A stretch of DNA of 64,000 nt from CAVVJA01 sp963801715. Its GTDB lineage: Bacteria; Actinomycetota; Actinomycetes; Mycobacteriales; Jatrophihabitantaceae. The position numbers and the translations under genes were made by a program. Under the pieces are notes generated by a model. It made no database searches, was not told the origin of the DNA, and saw nothing but the letters and a program-made list of their open reading frames with translations. Every line of letters begins with the position of its first letter. Positions within the stretch are counted from its first letter, which is position 1. Positions 1 through 8,509 of this stretch are shown here, in pieces. The DNA is taken from NCBI GenBank assembly GCA_963801715.1, contig CAWDGB010000012.1:54805-118804 (forward strand), given 5' to 3'.

Positions 1-781
1 CGGTCGGAGGAGCGGATGCGGCGATCCGAGGCCGCGGCGCGGCGCTCGGAGGAGCGAATGCGCCGGTTCGTCGCGGACGCCAGCCACGAGCTGCGCACTC
101 CGCTGACCTCGATCCGTGGATATGCCGAGCTGTACCGGCAGGGCGCCGCCACCGACGACACCGATGTTCGACAGTGGATGAGCCGCATCGAGGACGAAGC
201 CCACCGGATGGGCGTACTTGTCGAAGACCTCCTTCTGCTGGCTCGCCTCGACCAGGAGCGCCCGCTCGCGCAGTCCCCAGTGGACATGCTCGCGCTTGCG
301 GGCAACGCGGTGCACGACGCGCGTGTGCTCGATCCGTCGCGTCCGATCACGCTCGAGGTCGGCCAAAGCGATCCGCCGCCGATCGTCATCGGTGACGAGA
401 CCCGCCTAGAGCAGGTGCGTAGCCAACTTGGTGGGAAACGCGCTGCGGCACACGCCCCCCGCGACGCCGATCATCGTCAGGGTCTCCAGCCGGGTTGACC
501 AACATGTCGGCCGGGGCAGGGTGGTCCTGGCTGTCGCTGACGAGGGCCCCGGCATGACGCCGGACGAAGCAGCGCGAGTCTTCGAACGGTTCTACCGCGC
601 TGACCAGTCGCGCAGTCGCAACGGCGGGACCGGGCTGGGCCTGGCCATCGTCGCTGCGCTCGTGGCCGGGCACGGCGGGACGGTAGACGTGGAAACCAGT
701 CCTGGGTCCGGTTGCTGCTTCCGGGTCGAGATTCCATTGGCCGCTGTCCCGGCCGCGCCCGTGCCAGCAGCGTCGAGCTGA
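1..781 (+). CDS. Sensor histidine kinase, C-terminal part (5' end outside window, one frameshift)
   Basis: Cytoplasmic catalytic part of a membrane sensor kinase. The reading frame enters from the left edge. A HisKA phosphoacceptor helix is visible (FVADASHELRTPLTSIRGYA, His near base 91). The ATPase domain follows, with the G1 box DEGPGM (near 540-557), an F box (FERFYRAD) and the G2 box GTGLGLAI (near 627-650). The frame changes near 418: dropping one C gives EQVVANLVGNALRHTP, the family N box, so the split looks like a one-base insertion. Just before HisKA the peptide RSEERMRR occurs twice, a short in-frame duplication at 1-24 and 43-66. The response regulator presumably lies to the left, outside the window. 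The signal sensed cannot be told because the sensor domain is missing. Confidence 0.88.
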
Positions 782-909
782 CACCAGACCCTTTGGTGGC
801 TGCTGTCGGATTGACAGCAAACCGGCAGGTTCTCGGCAGAGCGACCCAAGGTAAGTCGACAAGAAAGGACGGTGACCCAAGAGGTCCAATCGACCCAGGA
901 AGGATCGAC

Positions 910-1398
910 ATGAGCATGTCGCCTTACCCGCCACCGACCGCCCCGTCGCGCCCGCCCGGTCGCCGGCGCGGCCTGGCGATCGGCGCGGGAATCCTCGCCG
1001 GCGCCGCTGCCGGGGCGGTGATCGCAACCGCCGTGGGCGCGACCGCCGCATCCAGCACGACCGGCAGTGGGCAGGCGGCAAGCAGCGCCTCGGCAGCCGC
1101 CCCTGACTCCGACCCCGGTCGCGGTAATCACCTGCCCTGGACCAGCGGAACCGTCACTTCGGTTGGCAGCAATTCGGTGACGATCAAGACAAGCAGCGAG
1201 ACGGCCACCTATGGCGTCACTTCGGCCAGCGACATCGACAAGAACGGCGAGGCGCAGCTGAGTGACCTCAAGGTCGGCGACGCCGTCAGGTTCAGCACCC
1301 AGACCGTCAACGGAGCCACGATCATCGACAAGCTCCATGCCGGCGACGAGGCCAAGGACCGTCCCGCAGCACCGCCTTCTGGCACCACTGACGGTTGA
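910..1398 (+). CDS. Membrane-anchored or exported DUF5666-like protein
   Basis: A 162-residue protein with a Pro-rich N terminus, a basic stretch (PPGRRRG) and one hydrophobic Ala/Gly segment (about residues 24-48), then a Ser/Ala/Gly-rich linker. The C-terminal beta-rich domain (SGTVTSVGSNSVTIKTSSE ... VGDAVRF) resembles DUF5666, an OB-like domain of unknown function seen in secreted actinobacterial proteins. The start at 910 is preceded by AGGAAGGA (897-904), and a second ATG lies at 916. It follows the sensor kinase by about 130 bases, so it may be a target or accessory of that system (inference). A strong hairpin follows the stop. Confidence 0.7.
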   Translation: MSMSPYPPPTAPSRPPGRRRGLAIGAGILAGAAAGAVIATAVGATAASSTTGSGQAASSASAAAPDSDPGRGNHLPWTSGTVTSVGSNSVTIKTSSETATYGVTSASDIDKNGEAQLSDLKVGDAVRFSTQTVNGATIIDKLHAGDEAKDRPAAPPSGTTDG

Positions 1399-1430
1399 CC
1401 CATAGGCAGCTGAACGCGGCAATAAAGACA

Positions 1431-1468
1431 CCGTGGCCCGGGACCGGCGCGGTCGTCCCGGGCCACGG
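1431..1468 (+). terminator. GC-rich hairpin after the DUF5666-like gene
   Basis: A perfect 14-bp inverted repeat (1431-1444 with 1455-1468) with a 10-base loop lies 33 bases after the stop codon. No T-run follows, as is common for high-GC terminators. It separates the kinase/DUF5666 unit from the flavin module. Confidence 0.7.
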
Positions 1469-1602
1469 CTGGCCGTACCGCTCAGTCAGTGGCCGCATCC
1501 GGACCGCGCTTTCAGCAAACGCGCAGCTTTCGTGCAGCCGGATCCCATGTCGATGGCGGATAAAGGAAGGATGCGGCGGCAACTCATGGTGAGCTTCGCC
1601 CG

Positions 1603-2994
1603 ATGACTGTCGCTGCTCGGGATCGCGGGCATATCCGCCCTGCCGCGTCGGTGAGGCCGTCGACGCAGGCACCGATCCAGCCGAGCGCGAGCCAAGCCAT
1701 TGTGCTGGCCGTAATCGCGGCGGGAGCCGTGGCGACGATCGCCTTGTGGTGGCAGGACACCACCGCAATCCATGGCTTCGGTGACTGGCTCACCAACGCC
1801 GGTCGGGTGACGGGCCTGCTTGCCGGCTATGGAGTCGTGGTCCTCCTCGCACTCATGGCCCGGATCCCACCCCTGGAACGCGGCATCGGCGCAGATCAGC
1901 TGGCCCGGTGGCACGCTCACGGCGGCCGATACATCGTGAGCCTCGTCGTCGCACACGGACTGCTGATCATCTGGGGTTACGCGGTCACTGCCCACACCAA
2001 CGTGATTAGCCAGACCGGCACGCTGTTGACCAGATATCCGGACGTACTGATGGCGTCCGTCGCAGGACTACTGCTCGTCGGCATCGGCATCTTCTCCGCG
2101 CGGGCTGCGCGCCGTCGAATGCGCTACGAGACCTGGTACTACTTGCACTTCTACACCTACCTGGCCGTCGCTCTCGCGTTCAGTCATCAATTCGCGACCG
2201 GCGCAGATTTCATGACCAATAGGCCCGCACGCATTGTCTGGGCGGCCATGTACATCGCGGTCGCAGCCGCCATTGTCTGGTACCGATTCACCGTGCCTAT
2301 CTGGCATGCCATCCGTCACCAAATGCGGGTTGTGGCCGTATACCCGGAAGCGCCCGGCGTGGCGTCCATCGTGGTCAGTGGACGGCATCTGCTCGATCTG
2401 CGGGCGCAATCCGGTCAGTTCTTCCGCTGGCGCTTCCTTACCCGTCATCTGTGGTGGGCGTCCAACCCATACTCGTTGTCCGCGGCGCCACGCCCGGACT
2501 GGCTGCGAATCACGGTCAAGGACTTCGGCGAACACAGCTCGGCACTCGCTCGTCTGCGGCCCGGCACCCGCGTGTTCGCCGAGGGTCCCTACGGCGCGAT
2601 GACCGCGATCCGCCGCCGCCACCGCAAGGTGCTGCTCATCGCAGGCGGGATCGGCATTACCCCACTGCGAGCGCTGTTCGAGACACTGCCCGGCGGCAAG
2701 CGCGACATCACCTTGATCTACCGCGCCGGACACGACGCCGACACCGTGTTCCGGGACGAACTCATCGCGATCGCTCACCAGCGCGCGGCGCAACTGCACA
2801 TCGTCACCGGACACCGGAGCGAACTGGGCTACGACCCGTTGTCGAAGGAGGCGCTCACCGCCAACATCCCGGACCTTCGCAGCCACGACGTGTACGTCTG
2901 CGGTCCGGACCGCATGGCGGACTCGGTCCTTGCCGCGCTTCGCGAAGCAAACGTGCCGCGCCGGCAGATCCACCACGAGTCGTTCGAATTCTGA
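1603..2994 (+). CDS. Ferric-reductase-like transmembrane NAD(P)H:flavin oxidoreductase
   Basis: A 463-residue membrane redox protein. The N-terminal half (about residues 20-215) has around six hydrophobic helices with candidate haem histidines (SLVVAHGLLI; YYLHFYTYLAVALAFSHQF), as in ferric reductase-like/NOX domains. The C-terminal half is a ferredoxin-NADP-reductase-type module: flavin loop NPYSLSAAP, nucleotide loop AGGIGITPLRAL and the terminal YVCGPDRMADSV. It should pass electrons from cytosolic NAD(P)H across the membrane. It is followed by an FMN-binding protein and ApbE, pointing to delivery to a covalently flavinylated extracytosolic carrier. The chosen ATG is preceded by GGTGAG (1588-1593). 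A tiny frame of 11 codons (1571-1606) ends in an ATGA overlap with this start and may be a leader. The final acceptor is unknown. Confidence 0.85.
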   Translation: MTVAARDRGHIRPAASVRPSTQAPIQPSASQAIVLAVIAAGAVATIALWWQDTTAIHGFGDWLTNAGRVTGLLAGYGVVVLLALMARIPPLERGIGADQLARWHAHGGRYIVSLVVAHGLLIIWGYAVTAHTNVISQTGTLLTRYPDVLMASVAGLLLVGIGIFSARAARRRMRYETWYYLHFYTYLAVALAFSHQFATGADFMTNRPARIVWAAMYIAVAAAIVWYRFTVPIWHAIRHQMRVVAVYPEAPGVASIVVSGRHLLDLRAQSGQFFRWRFLTRHLWWASNPYSLSAAPRPDWLRITVKDFGEHSSALARLRPGTRVFAEGPYGAMTAIRRRHRKVLLIAGGIGITPLRALFETLPGGKRDITLIYRAGHDADTVFRDELIAIAHQRAAQLHIVTGHRSELGYDPLSKEALTANIPDLRSHDVYVCGPDRMADSVLAALREANVPRRQIHHESFEF

Positions 2995-3021
2995 GCTCCT
3001 GGAAGAAAGCGAGACATCCTC

Positions 3022-3486
3022 ATGCGTCGGGTGGCATTCGCCATCGTCGGCACGATCGCCGGCCTGGTCGGTCTGCTGTCGTTCAAGACGCACTCGGCAT
3101 CAGTCGCGAACCCGCCGGCCGCGGTTAGCACCACCGGTCCGAACACATCAGGCGCGACGCCGAACACCGGGAGCGCACCGTCTGCGCCAAGCGTTCCCGG
3201 GTCATCGACGAATTCGCTAACCGGCGATGTGGCCGACACGCGGTGGGGTCCGGTCCAGGTGCGCATCACCGTGACCAACGGAAAGCTCACCGACGTCACC
3301 GCTGTCGAGTACCCGAGTGAGAATCCTCGCGACCAGGAGATCAATTCTTACGCGATCCCGGCGCTCAACCACGAAGCGCTGGCCGCCGGCAGTGCGAAGA
3401 TCGACATGATCTCCGGGGCTACCTATACCAGCCAGGGTTACCTCGAGTCGCTGCAAAGCGCGCTCGACAAGGCCGGCCTGAAATGA
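3022..3486 (+). CDS. FMN-binding domain protein with flavinylation motif
   Basis: A 154-residue protein with an N-terminal membrane helix (residues 4-20), a Thr/Ser/Pro/Gly-rich linker (about 25-70) and a C-terminal FMN_bind domain. The motif DMISGATYTS (residues 128-137) fits the site where ApbE attaches FMN to threonine in NqrC/RnfG-type proteins, which makes Thr134 the likely attachment residue. It would sit outside the membrane as the one-electron carrier fed by the upstream reductase. GGAAGAAAG lies about a dozen bases before the ATG. The last four bases overlap the apbE start (ATGA), so the pair is probably translationally coupled. Confidence 0.87.
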   Translation: MRRVAFAIVGTIAGLVGLLSFKTHSASVANPPAAVSTTGPNTSGATPNTGSAPSAPSVPGSSTNSLTGDVADTRWGPVQVRITVTNGKLTDVTAVEYPSENPRDQEINSYAIPALNHEALAAGSAKIDMISGATYTSQGYLESLQSALDKAGLK

Positions 3487-4274
3487 CTCAGACGAGGGTG
3501 CGAGCGCACACCAACCGGCAGCGCACGGTGCATGTCGAGCACTGCATGGGTACCACATTCACAATCGACATCCGTGACCCGGGGAATTGGAGCGATGCCA
3601 TCCGCGATGTGGTCAGCTGGCTGCATGAGGTCGACCACGTTTTCAGTACCTATCGGCACGAGAGCGATATCAGCCGGCTGCGGCGCGGCGAGCTCACACT
3701 GGAGGCCGCGAATCCGGAAATTGCCGAGGTGCTTGGGCTCTGCGCCGATGCTCAGCTGACCACCGCCGGCTACTTCACGGCTATGCCGAACGGTCAACTC
3801 GACCCCACCGGACTTGTCAAGGGCTGGGCGATAGAACACGCGAGCCGACGGCTGACCGCCCACGGCGCCGCCAATCACGCAATTAACGGCGGGGGCGACA
3901 TGCAACTCGTCGGCGAGGCCGCTTCCGGGCGGCCCTGGACGGTCGGCATCAGCAACCCGCGTGACTCCAGCCGAGTTCTCACGGTCGTGTCCGGGCGAGA
4001 TTTCGCCGTTGCCACTTCGGGGACCGCAGAGCGTGGCGCCCACGTCATAGACCCCTTCACCGGCCGCCCGGCATCGCGGGCCTTGAGCGCGACGATCACT
4101 GGTCCTTCGTTGAGTTGGGCTGACGCATACGCGACAGCCGTGGTCGTCATGGGTGCAGCAGGAGTGCGCTGGATAGCCGAGGTCGATGAATATGAAGCGC
4201 TGATAGTTGCGCCCGACGGCACCTGCTACCGAAGCTCCGGCTGGAGCATCCCAACCGACACTCGCTCCTACTGA
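3483..4274 (+). CDS. apbE: FAD:protein FMN transferase (ApbE family)
   Basis: A 263-residue ApbE. It transfers FMN from FAD to a threonine of a target protein, here most likely the FMN-binding protein whose stop codon it overlaps. Family motifs appear in order: MGTTFTI, FSTYRHESDISRL, DPTGLVKGWA, NGGGD, ATSGTAERGAHVIDPFTG and the metal-site segment ADAYATAVVVMG. No signal peptide or lipobox is seen, although many ApbE proteins are exported. This could mean cytosolic flavinylation before export, or a missed N terminus. The length is slightly below the usual 300 or more residues for secreted forms. It closes the three-gene module that begins at 1603. Confidence 0.92.
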   Translation: MTQTRVRAHTNRQRTVHVEHCMGTTFTIDIRDPGNWSDAIRDVVSWLHEVDHVFSTYRHESDISRLRRGELTLEAANPEIAEVLGLCADAQLTTAGYFTAMPNGQLDPTGLVKGWAIEHASRRLTAHGAANHAINGGGDMQLVGEAASGRPWTVGISNPRDSSRVLTVVSGRDFAVATSGTAERGAHVIDPFTGRPASRALSATITGPSLSWADAYATAVVVMGAAGVRWIAEVDEYEALIVAPDGTCYRSSGWSIPTDTRSY

Positions 4275-4605
4275 AACCGAGACTTGTGCTGGCGGGCTGC
4301 GGTCTGCTGGGGGTCTGGTATCCCGGCGTTAACTCGCCACGATGTGCCGAGCAAGATGGAAAGGCCACCGAGCGAGGCTATTCAGAACCTGCCGCATCAT
4401 CCTCGACCGGTTCCGTAACGAGCAGCGCGCCCTGCGGATTCTCATCGCCCGCCATCAGCGGGGTTATGTTCCCCGAGCGTCCCGAGCGCAGAGTGACGAT
4501 CGCGCTGACATGCCGCCCTCGCTCACGTGAAGTCGTCGGCAAGAGGTAAAATTCTCATGAGCCTGGACAGCTAGGTAGTCGTATGAATTAACGGAGCTGA
4601 GCTCG
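4275..4605. other. Intergenic stretch, no convincing gene
   Basis: About 330 bases. The open frames here are short, have no recognisable motifs and lack good ribosome sites. A TAAAAT box near 4546-4551 could be a -10 element for the small membrane protein gene downstream. Nothing else is supported. Confidence 0.4.
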
Positions 4606-4770
4606 ATGATGAGCAACCTGGTGACTTTCGGGGTCCTCGCCGCAATTCTGCTTGTCGCCCTGGTGATGTTTGCGCGGCGGCAACAGCGTCGGCTGCGAGA
4701 TCTCGATTCACTCCCGCGCCGGGCCGGAAGTGCGCCACCAGGCGCGCCCCCGTTCGAACCACGGTTCTGA
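4606..4770 (+). CDS. Small single-pass membrane protein (54 aa)
   Basis: A short frame starting MMSNLVTFGVLAAILLVALV: one hydrophobic helix (about residues 5-21), then an Arg/Gln-rich cytosolic stretch (RRQQRRLRDLD) and a Pro-rich tail ending in PPFEPRF. CGGAG lies 9 bases before the start. The hydrophobic-then-basic pattern is typical of real small membrane proteins, but no family is recognised. It stands alone between apbE and the hemerythrin gene. Confidence 0.5.
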   Translation: MMSNLVTFGVLAAILLVALVMFARRQQRRLRDLDSLPRRAGSAPPGAPPFEPRF

Positions 4771-5194
4771 CGCGCTTCGGCGCGGACAGACTCCCGGCTC
4801 GTGGGGAGGAATAGCGAACGAGTTCGTCACGGCTGCGCTAATCCGATCCAAGCCTGGTTAGCTGCTGCGGTTGGGTGAACGTCCTCAGAATCGGGTTATA
4901 CGTCGACGATGGCTAGGCAGGCTCCCCTCGCCGGCCTCCTGTCTAGCAAGGATCCCGGCTGGAGGCTGCTAGCCGGTCGGTTGCGGCGGCCCGCCGTCGT
5001 GGGCCGCCGCTACGCGGTGCGCGGCCACGTCGCCAACACCTCGATCAGCTGCTCGTTCGTGGGCCGCCGCGCCCCGTTCGTGCGCATCGTCTTGCCATCA
5101 TCATCGTGATGGACGTCCTGCTTTCGCCGACGCGACCCCGATTGACCATAGGATCGCTGCGAACGACCCCACCATCGTGCAAAGGTGACAGGAC
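4771..5194. other. Gene-free leader region with competing hairpin arms, upstream of hemerythrin
   Basis: About 420 bases without a supported gene. GCGGCGGCCC at 4983-4992 pairs perfectly with GGGCCGCCGC at 5001-5010 (8-base loop). The same right arm recurs at 5061-5070, within a 13-base repeat CGTGGGCCGCCGC (4998-5010 and 5058-5070). One left arm therefore has two equal partners. The first hairpin may end the small membrane protein transcript, or the set may be an alternating leader structure for the hemerythrin gene. Confidence 0.4.
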
Positions 5195-5704
5195 ATGGAC
5201 ATCACAGAGATCATCCTTGCTGATCATGAGGAGCAGCGCCGGATGTTCGCTCGCATCGACGACATCGATCGAACCGATACCCAAACGCTGCGGGCGTTGT
5301 GGAACCGCTTGTCCGCGATGCTCGAGGTGCACGCCGAGGCCGAAGAGGTCTATTTCTATCCGGAGCTGCTCAAGCTCGGTGAGCGGCTCAAGGACAACAC
5401 CGAGGCTGACGAGACCGTAGATGCCATCGGCGACCATAACGACATCCGCGACGGGATTCGCGCAGCGTCGCTCCATGATGTCGGATCGGAAGCTTGGTGG
5501 CAGGGCGTGATGGCAGCCCGCAAGGCCAATGACGAGCATATGGGCGAGGAGGAGCACGAAGGGCTACGTGATTTTCGCCTCCATGTTGACCTTGACACTC
5601 GGCACAAGATCGCTGTGGCGTTCGTCGCCTACGAGGCACAACACATTAGCGGCGTACCGATCGTCGACAAAGACCCGAAGAGATACGTCGAAGACAACAG
5701 CTGA
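5195..5704 (+). CDS. Hemerythrin/HHE domain protein
   Basis: A 169-residue, mainly helical protein of the HHE cation-binding family, which binds a di-iron centre and is used for oxygen, NO or redox sensing and storage. Likely ligands are His11 (ADHEEQRR), His46 with Glu50 (EVHAEAEEVYFYP), His81 (GDHNDI), and His115 and His121 (DEHMGEEEHEGL). No extra sensor or output domain is present. A GGTGACAGGA tract precedes the ATG. It faces the GH3 glycosidase gene convergently across a palindromic repeat. Confidence 0.9.
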   Translation: MDITEIILADHEEQRRMFARIDDIDRTDTQTLRALWNRLSAMLEVHAEAEEVYFYPELLKLGERLKDNTEADETVDAIGDHNDIRDGIRAASLHDVGSEAWWQGVMAARKANDEHMGEEEHEGLRDFRLHVDLDTRHKIAVAFVAYEAQHISGVPIVDKDPKRYVEDNS

Positions 5705-5740
5705 GGCCGCAACCCCCGCTCGTATCCGGTCCTACCCCCT

Positions 5741-5793
5741 TTCGTGATCTTGGACTTAACGTCGCTATTTGGCATCAAGTCCAAGATCACGAA
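5741..5793. repeat. Dispersed palindromic element, copy 1
   Basis: A perfect 17-bp inverted repeat, TTCGTGATCTTGGACTT (5741-5757) with its complement at 5777-5793 and a 19-base loop. It lies between the convergent hemerythrin and GH3 genes and may act here as a two-way terminator. It is the best-preserved of five copies in the window; the others start near 10648, 17732, 24366 and 41623. Confidence 0.85.
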
Positions 5794-5816
5794 GTGCCTG
5801 ACCTATTCCCTCTCGG

Positions 5817-8127
5817 CTACCTGGTGACCGTGAACGACTTGGTCATGGTCGCTTGGGAGCTATCGCCGACGTAGACATCGATCTGGCCAGGCTCGACCAC
5901 GAACTTACCCATGTTGTCGTAGAAGCCGACATCATTGCGGTCGAGGGTGAACGAGACTGTCTTGGTCTGGCCGGGTTGCAGAGTGACGCGATCGAAATCG
6001 CGCAGCCTGCGTACCGGCTGCGAGATGCTCGCGACCGGATCGTGGATGTAGAGCTGCACCACCTCGTCACCCGCGCGACTGCCAGTGTTGGTGACGTTCA
6101 CCCTCGCCTTGACGCTGCCCCTCGGCGACATCGTCGCGGAGCTGAGCCGCAGGTTGGAGAAACTGAACGTGGTGTAGCTCAGACCGTATCCGAACGAGTA
6201 CAGCGGGTCGCACGTGTTCAGGTCGCGGTAACGCGAGTTGTACTTGGACGTGATGTCACACGGCCGGCCGGTCGGCTCATGGTTGTAGTAGATCGGCACT
6301 TGACCGACGTTGACCGGGAAGGACACCGGCAGCTTGCCGCCAGGGTTGACCTTGCCGAACAGGACATCGGCCACTGCATTGCCGGCCTGAACGCCCGGGA
6401 ACCACGCTTCGAGGATCGCCGGCGACTTCGCCGCGACGCTCGGTCAGCGTCAGCGGTCGGCCGTTGAACAGCACGACGGTGAACGGCTTGCCGAGCGCCG
6501 CGATCCGGTCGATCAGCTGCTGCTCGTCGCCGGGCAGGTCGATGTTGCTGCGCGACGTGGCCTCGCCGCTCATCTCCCGGGTCTCGCCGAGCGCGAGCAC
6601 GACCTGGTCGGCCGACTGGGCCGCGGCCACCGCCTCGTCGAACCCCGGACCGGCCGGGCAGTCATCCGCGGGGTTGTACTGCGGCGGCTCGGTGTTCGGC
6701 AGATCGCAGGCCTTTGTGAACGTCGTCGTCCCGGTGCTCTGCGTCTTGATCCCGGTGTACAGGGAGACTGCGTCCTCGTCGCGACCGGTGCCCCACCACG
6801 GGCCGAGCATGTCGTGCTGGTCGTCGCCGAGCGGACCGATCACTGCCGTGTTCTTCGTCGGGTCGAGTGGCAGCGTCGAGTTGTCATTCTTCAGCAGCAC
6901 CATCGACTTGCTCGCCGCCGCTCGCGCCGCCGCCACGGCGTCCGGCCGCAGCTGTGCCGCCCCGGCCTGGGATACGTCGACGTACGGGTGCTCGAACAGC
7001 CCGGCGCGGAACTTGACGCGCAAGATGTTCCGCACCGCATCGTTGATCTCCTTCAGAGTGATCTTGCCCTGGGCAAGGAGCTGCTTGCCGAAGTCGACAT
7101 AGTTGGTGCTGACCATTTCCATGTTCGTGCCAGCACTGATCGCCAGCTGCGCAGCCTGCGGCCCGTCCGCGGCAACGCCGTGACCGCACGGCCCACTGTT
7201 CGGGTTCACCGGTGGGCAGGCCCGCAGCTCGGCCACCGCGGTGTAGTCACTTTCCACGAACCCGTCGAAGCCCCACTGACCCCTCAGGATGTCGGTCTCC
7301 GTCTCCTGGTTTGCGCAGCCGGGCACGCCGTTGATCGCGTTGAACGAGCACATCGCGGTGCCCACCCCGGCGTCGACGGCCGCCTTGTACGGCGGCAGGT
7401 AGAGGTTGTACAGGAGCTGCGTCGACATGTCGGTGGTGTTGTACTCGCGGCCGCCTTCCGGCTGGCCGTACGCCGCCAGGTGCTTAACGCTGGCGACCAC
7501 CTTGTCGGCCGCGCTGTAGTTAGCCCCCTGGTCGCCGTGCACCTTGGCCGCGGCCATGACCGAGCCGAGGTACGGATCTTCGCCGGAGGCTTCGGAGATA
7601 CGTCCCCACCGCGGATCGTGCGAGACGTCGACCATGGGGCTGTACACCTGCTTGATTCCGGTCGCTGCCGTTTCCCGCGCGCCGAAGGTGGCGTCGGCGG
7701 TCGCAACTCCTGGATCGAAGCTGCTCGCCTCGCCGAGCGGTATCGGGAAGACGGTACGGAATCCGTGGATGGTGTCGAAGGCGAACAGGATCGGAATATG
7801 CAGCCTGGACTGCTCCACCGCGACGTGCTGGAAGTGGTTGATCTTCACGGGATCAGTAAGGCTGAAGACTCCGCCGACCCCCTTCTGCGCGTCTGCGTCG
7901 GTTATCTGCCCGTCGGACAGCAACTGCATCTGCTCGAGCTTCTCCTCGAGCGTCATTTTCGCGAGAAGGGCGTTCACCTTTGCCTCGACCGGCGGCCCAC
8001 CCGGGGCGCTCGTCGCGTTACTCGCGGCGAGACCACCAACCAGCAGGCTGGCGGTGAGTGCGAGTACAGCGACCGCGGCGTGCCGTCTGTTGACGATCCG
8101 GTGTCTGCGTAAACGCACACGTGTCAT
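5817..8127 (-). CDS. Secreted glycoside hydrolase family 3 beta-glucosidase (one frameshift)
   Basis: About 769 residues once the frame is restored. A signal peptide (basic RVRLRRHR then a hydrophobic Ala/Leu stretch) is followed by the GH3 N domain, the GH3 C domain and a C-terminal fibronectin-III-like domain. The nucleophile loop reads GFVESDYTAVAEL, with the Asp of SDY as expected nucleophile. The acid/base region is LGETREMSGEA. Typical BglX-type features include HDPRWGRISEASGEDPYL and CSFNAINGVPGCAN. The frame breaks at about 6439: dropping one base gives LTDVAAKSPAILEAWFPG, the family sequence. It probably releases glucose or similar units from beta-glucosides outside the cell. The ribosome site AGAGGGGG lies just before the ATG. 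No transporter or regulator gene is adjacent. Confidence 0.9.
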
Positions 8128-8509
8128 CGAGAACCCCCTCTAGGGAGACGAGACCTGCCGGCTGATGAAATGTTGGGTCGGCGCGCGTGCCGGTCGATCG
8201 CGCGCCTGTGGATTAGCTGCCGTTCCCGGCACGGATCCGGCAGACCATCCACGGGAAGCTCCCAAGACAGCCGAGTGGCCCAGACGAGCCACTTGCTGTC
8301 AAAGACCATAAAAGCCCCGACGCAGTTAACGGACCGTTAAAATACGCTCTAACACGCGAATCGCCATGAAGGTGCCCCGAGCGGGCGACGGCCGGCGGAT
8401 CACGTGGAATTACCCGACAAACCTCGTCAGTCCGTGCAGAGGACGGCCAGGGCAAGCTGGCCGACGCCGGGCCCCCTCGGATCGGGTCGAGGCGGAGTTC
8501 GTCGGCTCG
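8128..8509. other. Upstream region of the GH3 gene
   Basis: About 380 bases with no supported gene. The GH3 gene is read leftward from here. The only clear structure is the 15-base palindrome at 8326-8340, annotated separately. The end of the citryl-CoA-lyase-like gene is at the right. Confidence 0.5.
8326..8340. promoter_or_regulatory. Perfect palindrome, candidate operator for the GH3 gene
   Basis: TTAACGGACCGTTAA has 7-base arms around one base. It lies about 200 bases upstream of the GH3 start in a locally AT-richer patch. The AACG/CGTT half-sites recall LacI-family operators, but the central spacing is odd for them. No regulator gene is adjacent, so any regulator would act from elsewhere. 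Confidence 0.45.

Noticed and set aside
4909..5109. Short rightward frame of 66 codons
   Set aside because: Arg/Pro-rich with no motif and it spans the hairpin arms; better explained as structure than as coding.
6814..8112. Long rightward frame of over 400 codons opposite the GH3 gene
   Set aside because: It mirrors the GH3 coding frame in a high-GC gene, has no recognisable motifs, and the GH3 protein is clear on the other strand.
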